From positions 8,829,719 to 8,893,718 of the forward strand of contig NC_064046.1 in assembly GCF_932526225.1 (NCBI RefSeq): a DNA stretch of 64,000 nucleotides, given 5' to 3'. Shown here in pieces: positions 1-13,100 of the stretch. Under the pieces are notes generated by a model, which saw only the letters and a list, made by a program, of their open reading frames with translations, had not been told where the DNA came from and did no database searches. This stretch comes from Nematostella vectensis (Eukaryota; Cnidaria; Anthozoa; Actiniaria; Edwardsiidae). The stretch's first letter is position 1; each line of letters begins with the position of its first letter. Made by a program: the position numbers and the translations under genes.

Positions 1-116
1 CACCCCTATTAAGTCAACATGGGAAGAACCCCAACCCAGGGATCTAGGCCATCACATGGCTACAGGACTGTTTCCTACGTTGGTCTCTGTCAGGTCAAGT
101 TTAATTGATAAATTAC

Positions 117-647
117 CGGTTTTAGAACTCTTTTTACTTCTTCTAATAGTTTGTCAAGTCCATCCTCCGGTACGGAACACAAAACATCAATGACAAACAC
201 CGCCGCTAGTGAATCATCGGCTATCCTGCTTAAGTCCTCCCCTCCTTGTACTAAAAATGCCTTTAGCTTGACTTCAGGAAAGCGGTCCAACTCTTCTCTG
301 AAGTATTTTTCCATGTGAGGGTTTGGGTCCAACGCGATGAATTCACTGCCCTTTGGCAAAGACAACATTCTCAAAGCACTGCCTGTTCCACATCCTATTT
401 CAAGAACATCTCCTCCAATTTCCTCGGCTGTTTCCTTGATCCCTTTAAACATCGTAGTTTTCATATCTTTGAATGGCCCTGGTTTATCTTCCTTTTTTCG
501 CGCCATCGTCAACAGTTTGGCAAAATAGCTTTTGTAAGCGCTAGTTGAGCAAAGAGCGTCAAGAAATCTGGAGCTCAATCCTGATTTCACCACAACAGAG
601 ATGCCTATGACAGCTAGGCCGATGTTGGTTAAGTTAAAGAAGCTCAT
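117..647 (-). CDS. METTL7/TMT1-like methyltransferase, first exon (gene runs off the left edge)
   Basis: This is the first coding exon of a class I SAM-dependent methyltransferase of the METTL7 (TMT1A/B, thiol S-methyltransferase) type. The N-terminus has a hydrophobic segment (about residues 8-22), as in the ER/lipid-droplet-anchored METTL7 proteins. The SAM-binding motif I LEIGCGTG lies at about residues 82-89. An acidic motif II (ALDPNPHMEKYF) follows, then the motif IV region with VLCSV and a final VKRVLKP. In METTL7 that last motif is normally followed by GG, and a clean donor (CCG|GTAATT on the minus strand, at 117/116) interrupts the gene exactly there. The rest of the fold is outside the window. 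The start at 647 is the first Met of the frame. The gene is divergent from BBS4, with about 520 bp between start codons. The assignment to METTL7A versus B is not possible. Confidence 0.88.
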
Positions 648-1170
648 AATATTTGCCTTTAGTTGTCGAATGTTGTTCTTGAGAATGTTCGAACGGTTAC
701 TCTGCCGTGAAGAGACTAGGAAATATCTATTTATCTTTTTTGCCCGTTCGTGTCAAAAACAAAGCATTGTTCTTCACAAAATCTATTTTTTTTTAAAGAT
801 TTTTAACTGAGAAGAAAAACATCGATATAGGTTTTATAAATCTGCAGATTTTTATAGCTTTCCTACTCCCATGGTGCCTTTCGGTTGGGGCTCGGCCCAG
901 CTCCCCATCTGCACCTGTCTCCCAAGAAACAAAATGGCGTCCAACAGTTTGTTGTCAAGGAAGACGACATGGACAAAGTAGTTGTATTCGCCAATATTGG
1001 TCACTTTCTAGAATGAAGTAATATACTGTCAGGTCTCACTTAATATTTTCGACTTAAGAGTTTACGATCTCACGAAAAACTAGAAAACTGTGGTTTATTT
1101 GCTAAGACACTGTACTAAAAACTCAACATCAAATCGTATTGAAAGGACAAAAAACAGGAATTCAGCAGCC
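648..1170. promoter_or_regulatory. Shared divergent promoter region between METTL7-like gene and BBS4
   Basis: These 523 bp separate the two divergent start codons and must contain both promoters and 5' UTRs. A short ATGGCG-type element (about 932-940, within aaaatggcgtcc) resembles the metazoan YY1-like initiator motif seen near many housekeeping starts. I see no convincing TATA box. The head-to-head arrangement is seen directly; promoter function is inferred. Confidence 0.45.
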
Positions 1171-4100
1171 ATGTCTCAGATGTCTTCGACAGACAGCGTT
1201 CGGCAAAGCCAGCAGTCAGTAAGATCGCCTACTGGGACTGCTAGTCCGTCTGAAAACGGCTCTGGTAGTCCGGAAGGCAGTCGGAGTCCGGAAGCTAGTT
1301 CGCCACCTCCCTCCGTTCAATCTCCAGATGGAGGGAGCAGTGTAGCTTCTCAGCCGGTGAAGAAGGAAGCGGGGCCTCCCCCCAAGCGCAGAGGCAAAGG
1401 TATTATATATTGGTGATCCTAAAAATTGTGTTATTTACAAAAACTCTAACGTAAAATTTTGGAAGGTTTATCTGACATGGTAAACAGACCATAAACAGAA
1501 CAACATGAAAAATGGAGGGGAATGCATCTTTCATCACAATCTCTGATTATGTAGGGGGGAGGGGTAGGTTTGTGGAACAATTATTTGTTGGTCTAAATAT
1601 CTCATTATACATGTTTCTCTTTAAGAGAAGATTGATTCGAGTGGATTCACAGATCTATAAAAAAAACATCATATGTTATGCGGATTAAAAAATATGCGGA
1701 GAAAAAATTGAGAGGATGGTTGGCGGTTTCGAGCACCCCTATTTACCCCCCCCCCCCTATACGTTACAAACAGTGCTACGTCCCTGTTACATTTTCAGAG
1801 ATGTAGCAAGTGGCAGGGTATTTAAAATGGAAGAATCCAAAGAACCCTTCATATTAGAAACTCCCCAATGACAATGCCCTATGCATTTACTGTATTTTTG
1901 GCTGCTAGAAGGAGGTAGGTACCCTGGGTCCCCTGGCTGTAGGAGCTAGTTATTAAGTGCAATATTGCAATGTTTCTTATGATAGACAAACAAAGCCTTT
2001 ATCCAAATCTTATAAAATTCAGTCCCAGATTTGCCTGTGTATGAGCGAAGAAACTGGCTAATACATATGCACTACGTACGGAAGGAGTTTGAAAACTGCA
2101 AGGTATGAAATCCATATTCTAATCCATTAGATCAGTGTTGGTTGTAATAATTCTGATAAAACTAGGCCCATTTGCATTTTAAAGGTCCTTCATTTCAAGT
2201 CCAAATCTTAGTCATAGGAGCTGCAGTTGTTTTAACAATACTCATCTATAAAACAACAAATAAAATAGGTAGTGTAAGAGGGGGTTTGTCCACATGCCCC
2301 GCAACCCCTCAGCCTATGGATGTGAAGATTACAAGTGACACATCCTCTTGAGAAGGCAGGGATGTTGTCTTTGTAAGAAATCCTGATACCTGACACACTC
2401 CAAAACTCAGTATGCAGGGTTTTTTTCATTTTAAACACCATCAATTGTTCACTTTTTCATTGCTTTATTTGGTACTTTTGATATGCTATATTATCTAATT
2501 TTTACATTTTCTTAATGCAAATTCAACACAAAATGCAAAAATAATTGTAGCTCAGAATAAACTGTATGGATTATTCTCACTACAGGTACTTATCAAGGAA
2601 CAGCTCCAAGAAACTCAAGGAATGTGTGAATATGCCCTTTACATACAAGGTAATTACAGCACAACCAGTAAAACCGGGAACAACTTAAAATATGTGTGGA
2701 ATGTTTATTGTTTTCTGACGAATCGGACGCAAAAATTCAGACACTGAAACTTGTTAAGACATGTTTCTAATTGACCATTTGAATATCTTGTCAGAACAAA
2801 CATTCCATACATATTTCCGGTGTTCACAGTTTCTTGGTCGCGATGTAAGGATACCTCAGGCAGATACTGATAGTGGGACCAGGAGCTAAATAAACAGGAT
2901 TATGGGTTATTGACACCTGCAAGAATAAGACAACTCATTCAGGTTTTCTTGAACACGTTATTGAATGAATTAGGCTTTTCTATTTTCTACAGAGTAATGT
3001 AAAAATAACCTAAACAAGTAATTGCTCAACCAGTAGGGTGTCAGAAGTGTTAACATTTTGTAGAATGAGCTTTGTGCTTCCTTGAAACAAGAATTGCTTC
3101 TCAATTAACTTGATACCTTTTTTCAGCCCTTATTCTGCGGCAGGAAGGTAAAATCCAGGAGTCCCTTGATCTGTTCCAACGCACTGTACAGATCAACCCA
3201 TCGAATGCTGACAACCTCAAACAAGTGGCACGTTCATTGTAAGTCATACTTTGGAGTGGGGGGGGGGGGGCGTACCTCAGGTTATAAAGGGTGGGGACAA
3301 CTGTCATAAAAGCCAAAACCTGTCCCCCGCCCCTATCTCTCCTAAGAAATTAAGATATCAGCTACAGAAAAAGCTGTGAAATGGTCATTACACTGACTCA
3401 TACAGGACCAATGCTACCATTGAAGTATGGGTAGTTCCCCTACCCCCACACTGGGATCATGTGCTTTTTAGTGAGTAGATCCACAAAGTTTATTTTCATA
3501 TCAGTTGATGATCTTGATGGTTCATGCCTTTTATGGCTGTGTTTATACATAAAAAAAATGTTAAAATTGTCCATGTTCCTCTTGCAAACTAATAATGTTG
3601 TTGTTTTTTTAAATACATACAACCCAAAAGTAATATGCATTCTGAACATGAGCAAAATTGCACATATTGCATGAATAATAATGATCTTTGAATCTATTTA
3701 CTTATAATTAAAGGTTCCTTTTAGCAAGGCATAAAGCAGCTTTGGAAGTGTACAATGAGGCAGCTAAAATGAGCACCAAGGATTGGGTAAGTTTTTTAAC
3801 CAGCTGAAGTTCCAGTGACCATTGAAAAGTGATCATGTCTGTTTTAAAAGTTCCTGACATAATTTTGTGCTCTCTTTGTTTAGGAAATCTACCACAATCA
3901 AGGTCTGTCTATCAATGCTTGGTCTGTCTATCAATGTGTGATTACAGAACAGATACAGTGTACCTCTTCCCACATAGAGGGAATTTTCCTAGAAGATTGC
4001 AACCCCATGAAATCTCCCCCTTCTCCCAGGGTTTTTACCCTTAGGAATGCAGCACTGAAGACCCCACCCTCTCAGCCCCCACTATGTTGCATCTCACAGG

Positions 4101-7100
4101 ATGGATCAGGATGACAGAAGGATCCAAAACTATGTAGTCAATGTTTTGACTTCCTTTTTCTTGGTAACTCATTGACTATGTTTATATGTAATAAATATCC
4201 TACCAAAAAAGGGCAAACATAGAATCACTCTGAATAAAAAAAAATGAAAGTTGAGAGTGAAAATAGAGGGGTTTCTTGAAAATTGACAAAGTCAAATTTT
4301 CACTTTTTACATGATCGTTTTGCACTTAAAAAAACATTCACGATTTTGTGTTTAACATATTTTACTCTTTTTACAGGAGTCTGTTACATGTACTTGAAAG
4401 ATTTTGAAAAAGTAAGTGGAACTTGTTGATCTGGGATATTGATATCGCTGTCACACGCCTTAAAGAATTCTTTTGCGGAAAGTAGGGTAAAGCCTTTAAG
4501 TGTAAGACTGAAATCCCTTCTGACATTTACGAGTACGACTGTTTAAAGTGGTAAAATTGTTGTGAGCGCCACAAAAACAAATAAACAGCAAATAGAATGG
4601 CAAATAAAAATGCTGATTTGATGTTAACCTCGGTAACAGAAGCTCCAATCTTCACTACCGCGGGGGGGGGGGGGGGGTAGGGGGGGGGGGTAGGGGGGGG
4701 GGGGGGGTGGGGGGACTCTCCAGAAAAGTAAATGTTAGTGATTGCCACATCTTTTAGGGAATAAAATTTCGACCAATAGCCATCGCTTATGGTATAAAAT
4801 TCGACCAACTGTTATTCCTCAGGGGATATTTAACATTTTTTTCCGATTCTGTTATCTTTTAGGGTATAAAATTCGACCAATTGCTATTCCTAAGGGGTGT
4901 TAAACCTTTCTTTTTTTTTCGATTCTGCCATCTCTTAGGGTTAAAATTCCTTTGACAACATCCAATTTGCCTTTTTTTAGAAGTAAGAATTTCTGTTGAC
5001 CACGCCCAAAGTGCACTCCTTTAGGGTCAAAACCGATTTTGCCGACGATCACCCCCGTCTGTTTTATCGGAGTCTCCCTCCCCCCGGGTTCACTACCAAA
5101 GAGCTCGTAGCCTCTGTTACCCAGGATAATTTGATTTTGCTCTCGAACTTTTAAAAAAAGTTTTTAATGATCATTTTAAAAAAAATCGACTCATTACTTC
5201 AAGTTTTGAAGATATGAATATTGTCCATTATTCCGAGGAATCATACCAATCGGAGAGCGTTCTTTTGAAGTTCCCGTGAAGTATGGATATCGAAATTCGA
5301 TATTTTTTTCTGAATGTGTCCATCTTAAGAATTTTTTATTACTTTTTAATCATTGATCGGCACTAGTGAAGCATGCTTGGAATCACTGTAATAAAAGTCG
5401 TTCCCAATCCACACTCGCATTCGGCCGCCATACGGTTCCCATCGTGCTGGTCGGCTTGTAGTCGATTCCGAGCTCGCTGTCGCCTGTCGCCCTTGTTTCC
5501 TTTTCGGGTCGCGACTCGGCGATATTTTGCGTTCGAGATTTACTTGTGAGAGACTCGGACCTACTTTGATGACGGGTTTTGAATATGGATCTTTCCGAGC
5601 TAGTCGTGAAAGTTTTATCAGCCGTTTTTTCCGTATCACTTTCGGGCTTTCCTCGTGCGTTGTGCTCGGCAATTCGTGTAGTCTTCGCTATTGTTTCGTA
5701 CTCACTTCGGTCATCATCGCTGTCGATCTCGTTATCCGAACATTCATGTATCACGATAATGGGGCACGATTTTGATGGTCTGATACTGGGTTTTCTAGCG
5801 AAATATTCGTCGTTGTAACCAAAATGGCCTCCTTGCCCTGAATGTCGTCTTGATAGTAAAGGTTTTCTCCGCTTTTTCCTTCCTTCCAAAGTCAAGTACT
5901 TCATCATGTCCCGAGACACGCTGACTAATTCGTTATCTGCTCCCTTTCTGGGCTCTCTTCCTTCTTTCGTTTTTTCCTCTGTTCTGTTTTCCCGTAATTT
6001 ACTCATGTATTTATCCCTGAATTCTTTCGGGTCGAAGTCAAAAGGTGATATCAGCTTTGGTTTCTTGTCGTTTTTTTCGAGTAATCTTGTCGGCTGTACA
6101 GTAAGACCAAGTGTTTGGAATGGAGCGCCGTAATCTTCGTAGTCTTGAGATTTTTCTTCCAAACACCAAGCTCCTCTTTCCATATTCTTTTTAGCTTTTA
6201 GATTTCTATTCTGGGAGAAACTTTTTTCGTCTTTTCCCTTATGGTACCTTTTCACTTCTTCTCCCAGTGTTGGTATTGTACTTAATTTTCGCACGTCTAA
6301 GTCTATTTCTCGATTGAATTCACTCGATATTTTCTCATCCCAAGACAGACTTCGTATTCTTGGTAGCCTACCTCGACCGAATCTTGAATTATCGTTCATG
6401 ACAGACCTACTATATTTTTCTAACTGCACCAAACGTGTCCATTCAAATATAGTCTCAAAATTTAGCCTTGCGTGTCAAAAATGTTGTTTCCATCCTTTGA
6501 GCTTGAGCAAATTTTAGCTTATAAATGTGTTTACTTTGGTGAAAGACTTTCTTAGCTCCTTTTAATCTTCTCTACACTGCCGATATCCTTCTAATCTTAA
6601 ACTCCTCAATACTTCTTGTAATGAGAACGAAGAAAGATAATCCAAAATCCCAAATAATCTTCCATTCAAGACGCAAAACAACAAGTTCTGTCAAATGTTC
6701 TGTTCCGAGTTGTCAAATGCCCTGCTTTATGCTAGCCAGCCGTTTTATTGCTTCATTTTGTAGGAGAGTCTGAATTAATTTCGGATACAAACCAAACAAG
6801 GCGTAAACTAAATACAATAAGGATTACTTGGTCAAAGTTAATTTTGAGATAATTTGGGAGACACTTTTTAGACAAAAAATATCCCTGAAGTTTGTGAAAA
6901 ACATTGAAGTCAAAAATTTAATCAAAGCATCTTATAAGAAACGATCCTTGTTTTTAATATCCGTTACCGAAAGGCTTTTTAGCTACTCATATGTTTTCGC
7001 CAGATATTTATTCTCTTTCGGTGTCTGTGTTTATTTAACGTCGCTTTCGAAATTAGTTCTGAGCGTTATCAAATTGATTTCGATTCCAATAAAACCGATA

Positions 7101-10100
7101 TCTTGTCTATAAAGTAATAATAAAAAAACGATATCTTGTCTATAAAATAATAATAAAAAAACGATATCTTGTCTATAAAATAATAATAAAAGGTTTTGCT
7201 GCCATGTTTACAATCTAACATTTTGGATGCATTCGAGAAAAAACAACATTTTCGGAGTTCCAGCGAAATTAGCGCACCTCCAAGGTCAATTGCGCGTGTT
7301 CGTTAGCACATGGTTGGCTGTTTAAGTTTTTTCTACTAGAATTTGTGTTGCCAACAAAGTTTACGTTTAAGTTGCCAACAAAGTTTACAAAGCTTAAGAA
7401 TCAATTTTCAAGTATGGCCTGTTTGCATGAGACGATGCTGTAAACATCGACATCACTTCTCACCTTTTCCTTCTCACGATTTTATTTAACTATTTACAGA
7501 TTGACTTTTGAAGTTTACATGGATGTTAAATATTTCCTTTGTATTCTTTTTTCTTTAAAAATAAGGGGGGGGGGGGGGAATGAGGTACGAGTCCGCTCTC
7601 AAATTTTATTGCCACTACTAATTCATTGCATGCTCTTCCCTAAATTTCGATACAAAGTACTCCAAGTTGAAACAAACATTTCTATGTGTATGTGGTTTTA
7701 GCAGAAATAATGACTAAAACAAGGAGTTTGACCGTTCTATACCTTCGCTTGTACACTATTTCGCCGAAACCTATTAGAGACGCTTGCTACGAAGAGTGGT
7801 AGCAAAACACACCCCAAAACCAGTCACAAAAGCCACGATCTCCGTCTTTCAATGATTCTGCCTTTTTGTTGGCCAGTAATTTTCAACCAGTTAGCCATCA
7901 GCCATATTTTGACTTGTGTTTTGATCGGCTCTTTCTATACAAGTAGTTGACAGGTCTTGAGTGTGAATTGGCTTTTCTGCAGGCTAAGGAATGTCTCAAG
8001 CATGCTATCCAGTACCATCGCCACGACGCCTCGTTCACGCAGCTTGGCAAGATCTTTCTCATGGAGGGAGATATTGAGGCCGCCGTGGACACGTACAAGA
8101 AAGCTGTGGAGTAAGTACGAAGTCAAAGACGAGGTTAGCAGCACGAATACAAAGTTGTTGCTCGCAGAATGATGCTTCAAGTTGCAGCTACCATCTTGTT
8201 ATAATTGAACTTAGCAAACGCGTTTCTGGACGACGGACGGCAGCTTAAAGTAGACGGTTTTGAAGTAGAAGGTTTTTGTGTTTATCGCTTATATGCCGCC
8301 AGCAGGTTGAACAGATAGAACAGATATGTCTTCTTGTGATGGTGCAAAAACTTTACAATGAAGACAAACGTTGAATTTCCTGTCATTTATTTTTCCGAAC
8401 CGTGTCTTCTTTCGCATGATCAGGGCTCCCGCGTCCCCAAATACGGCATGAGGATGGTTTACGCTAAAATTCGTATATCATGCAAAGTATACGTAAAGGT
8501 TTTTTTCTTTCAGATTTTCTCCGGAGAATCCAGATCTCATGACAACCCTGGGGCTTCTCTATCTGCAGGTATATTGTCAGAACCCAGAAAAATTTCGCAA
8601 GAACTAAACACAAGATCCTTTGTGTTTTCTCAACATTGCGTTTATTTCTACTTATTTTGTATGACCCTCCAGAAAACCGGTTTCTTAGTTAAAATAGTAC
8701 TTTTTGTTAGGTCGTTAGAGCTTGCGACCTTTTTTCACTGTTCGTCGGTATCAGGCTTAACTGATGCCTGATGAAAATTTGTCTGATTTTGCATTTTGCA
8801 GCTTGGTATGACGCAGAGAGCTTTTGAGAACCTTGGCAACGCCTTGACCTACGACCCTAGTAACGTAAAGGTGAGCCCTAGTAACACCCTAACGTACGGT
8901 GATTTCCTTGCTAGTATTGGCGTACGGCTTAAGCAGCGTAACGTAAAGGTGCCATGACGCACGACATTGGTAGTGTAAGGTGTGACCCTAGCAACGCCTT
9001 GGTGCACGACCCTAGCAACGTTTAAAGTAAGAATCTAGCAACGCCTTGTCGTACGGCCCTGACTGTGTAATGGTGTGACCCTAGCAACTACTTGACGTAC
9101 GACCCTAGCAACGTTGAGGTGAGTCCCTAACAACTCCTTGATGTACGACCCTAGCAACGTTTAGGTGATATGGCTGTCGCTTACATACCACGCAGCAACA
9201 CAGAATACCGTATTTTACACCTCTGCGTTTTGTTAATTTCTCTCCTACGTTGGTGGAGTGCTTTTCATGATAATTTGTTGTACTGTGTAGGCCATCCTTG
9301 GAGCAGGGGCGATGATCCAGTCTCACGGAGATTACGATGTGGCGCTGACCAAGTATCGTATCGCGGCAACGTCTACGCCCGAATCCCCGCATTTATGGAA
9401 CAACATCGGCATGTGCTTCTTCGGCAAGAAAAAATACGTAGCGGTAAGACATGGTTATATCACTGAAGCAGACAACCAACATACACAGACCGTACATAAT
9501 GTTTGAACAAACGTAGCGTAAGACATGGTTATATCACTAGCAGATAACCTACATATACCGACCGTCCATAATGTTTGAACAAACGTAGCGGTAAGACATG
9601 GTTATATCACTGAAGCAGATAACCTACATATACCGACCGTCCATAATGTCTGAACAAACGTAGCGGTAAGACATGGTTTTATCACTAGCAGATAACCTAT
9701 ATATACCGACCGTCCATAATGTTTGAACAAACGTAGCTGTAAGACATGGTTATATCACTAGCAGATAACCTACATATACCGACCTCCCATAATGTCTGAA
9801 CAAACGTAGCGGTAAGACATGGTTATGTTACTAAAGCAGATAACCTACATATACCGACCTCCCATAATGTCTGAACAAACGTAGCGGTAAGACATGGTTA
9901 TATCACTAAAGCAGATAACCTACATATACCGACCTCCCATAATGTCTGAACAAACGTAGCGGTAAGACATGGTTATATCACTAGCAGATAACCTACATAT
10001 ACCGACCGTCCATAATGTTTGAACAAACTTAGCGGTAAGACATGGTTATATCACTATCAGATAACCTACATATACCGACCTCCCATAATGTCTGAACAAA

Positions 10101-13100
10101 CGTAGCGGTAAGACATGGTTATATTACTAAAGCAGATAACCTACATATACCGACCTCCCATAATGTCTGAACAAACGTAGCGGTAAGACATGGTTATATC
10201 ACTAAAGCAGATAACCTACATATACCGACCTCCCATAATGTCTGAACAAACGTAGCGGTAAGACATGGTTATATCACTAAAGCAGATAACCTACATATAC
10301 CGACCTCCCATAATGTCTGAACAAACGTAGCGGTAAGACATGGTTATATCACTGAAGCAGATAACCTACATATACCGATTGTCCATAATGTATCCAACAT
10401 ACACCGACCTCCCATAATGTCTGAACAAACAACTTTAGTTTATATCGAAAAGTTGGGTCTTTATTAAACTTTTTTCTTCCTATACCGCTCGTCGTCGTCT
10501 TTCTTTCTAGCTCCCCTCCCTTGTGAGGAAAACTTCTGAAAACTGAGTCGTGGCCTGACTAAGAATTTACCAATCAAATGGGCTCTTTCCGGTTTTTTCC
10601 ACATGTTAAACTAGTACAACAAACTCCCGCTTTCGGACACTTCGCTTTTACGATTGCCATGTCTTAGTAATTTTAGTTATACCATGGCTCGGGGAAAATT
10701 TATTGATTAATTTTCACCGCAAACGATGGATTACTTGCCCCAACCATCTATTGTTTTCGGGGCAATTATGTTAGTGACCTTTCCTCAGAAAGCAATTGAA
10801 TCTGAGGAGATTTGTGATTAACCACAGAAGGACAGCGTTCTTGGATAGTGCTCCATTTTTTCTCAAAATCAATGACCCGCTCCTTGGTATTTAACAGAAG
10901 ATACATTGTGTTGGCTCGGCGGGGAAGTGGGGGATTTTATTAATGTACTTTGCGGCAAAGTGGAAACCTGGCCTCTCTAGACTACATTAGATATTTAGAT
11001 TTCTTATGAGGAGCCCTGAACGCAGCCTTAGACCCCCCCCCCCCCCCCCCCGCCTAATAAGTGTAGAGGTACCACTACAAAGCAGTAATGCAATAGTAAG
11101 GTTATGCCACGTTAAATTTCGTTGTTTTGTCATAGTTATATTTTTTGTGTGAAGAAGCTCAATGTGACCTCGATGTGCTTTAACTTCCAGTCGATTAGCT
11201 GTCTAAAGCGAGCCGCGTATATGGCTCCGTTTGAGTGGAAGATTATATACAACCTCGGACTGGTCCACCTAACCATGCAACAGTATCCTTACGTACTGGC
11301 GTGTGTATGTGGTATGCCATTAACATCTTCATCAACATTAACATTATCATCAACAATATCAATATCGCAGCAACCATCAACACCACCAAGACCATCATCA
11401 TCACCATCATCATTAACATCGTCATCATCATCACCTTCACCGCAATAACTACAAGTACCACCATGATCATCATCGTCATAATCACGATCATTAATCCTTG
11501 TTATCATCATCATCATCGACACAAATATCTACACCATCATGGTTAACAATATTATTAGTCATTGTTATCATCATCATCACCATCATCAATATCTCCACCA
11601 TGATGCCCTTGCAGCGCCACTATTTCAATCTGACCATACAAAAGTATCATTACATGAAATATGTCGTCATGATCATGGTTTTCGTCATCAATAAAATAAT
11701 AATTTTCACCACCAACATCGTTTTTATCATCACCACCGCCACCATCATCATCACCTCTTCTTTCCCCAACACAACACCATTGTTATCATTATAACTGCCA
11801 TCACCTCCTAGTTCCATTTCGTAGTGTTATATTCTGGCACTGAAGTTTGTCCTTGACTGCGGTGAAGATATGCCTCAGCTTTCCACTTCCTTAGCGCTGC
11901 CATCACTCTCAAGCCAAAGCATGGACAGCTGTTCCAGCTCCTCGCTGTTGCCTTAACTCACCTTGACGACCAGGAGAATGCAAAACAGGCGTATGAACAG
12001 GCTCTCATCTTAGATCAGTAAGTGTACACCCTGATATCACGTGATATGACCATTCACTGATGAAATTGTGAATATGAAATTGTGCACACTCACTGATCAT
12101 ATCACGTGATGCCAGCGTGCACGCTCGTATCACGTGATATGGCCAGCAAACGCGCTCTCAGTATCACGTGATATGACTATTATGGGCACGCTCAGTATCA
12201 CTTAATTTGAACAGTATGGGCACACTTACTATCACGTGATATGACCATTATGGGTTCGCTCGTATCACGTGATATGACCATTATGGGCACGCTCGTATCA
12301 CGTGATATGACCATTATGGGCACGCTTAGTATCACGTAATATGAACATTATGGGCACCCTGAGTATCACGTAATATGAACATGAGCACGCTTAGTATCAC
12401 GTAATATGAACATTATGGGCACCCTGAGTATCACGTAATATGAACATTATGGGCACGCTTAGTATCACATAAAATGAACATTATGGGCACCCTGAGTATC
12501 ACGTGGTATGACAAGTAAGAAGGACTTGCTCTTATTACGTGATGTGCACGCGTATATCACATGATTTAAATAGTTAGGGCATGCTCATATCACGTGCGCT
12601 CCCCATAATCATGCTGCACTATTTTTCACGCTCCTATCACGTGCGTGTCCTCACAGTTCCTGTCCATGCTGTTTGTTGTAGCGATGACCCCGGCATCAGC
12701 CTTAACTACGCTATCTTCCTGTTTAACCTGGGTGATCGCAAGCACGCCGTCAAACACTTCGCCGCGTACGAGAAGAAGATGGAAGTACTTAGGCAGACTA
12801 AGGGCAGTGACATCGACAAAGAGGTAAGCAATTCTCACTACTTTACTCCATATCATATATATCTCCATATATGTCTCATTCACATCTAAGATTAGTAATT
12901 CTCGTGAGGGCTGGAAGAATTCTGGTACAAATCACCCCATCTCAGAATAACGATTGTCGTTAACTAAGCCCCATTTATGACTTTCTATAAAAAGATTGGG
13001 AAAATTCAATCACTCACATCAACCCTGAATATTTTCTCATTACTATACCCCCATTTGTTATCCTATATTAGGGTTAGGAGAATTCCATTGCCTATCTCTA

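Noticed and set aside
11282-11448. Extension of BBS4 exon 12 beyond 11282
   Set aside because: Continuing the frame gives a low-complexity Ser/Thr tail and loses the conserved QQYASAFHF; the donor at 11283 with the acceptor at 11868 restores it.
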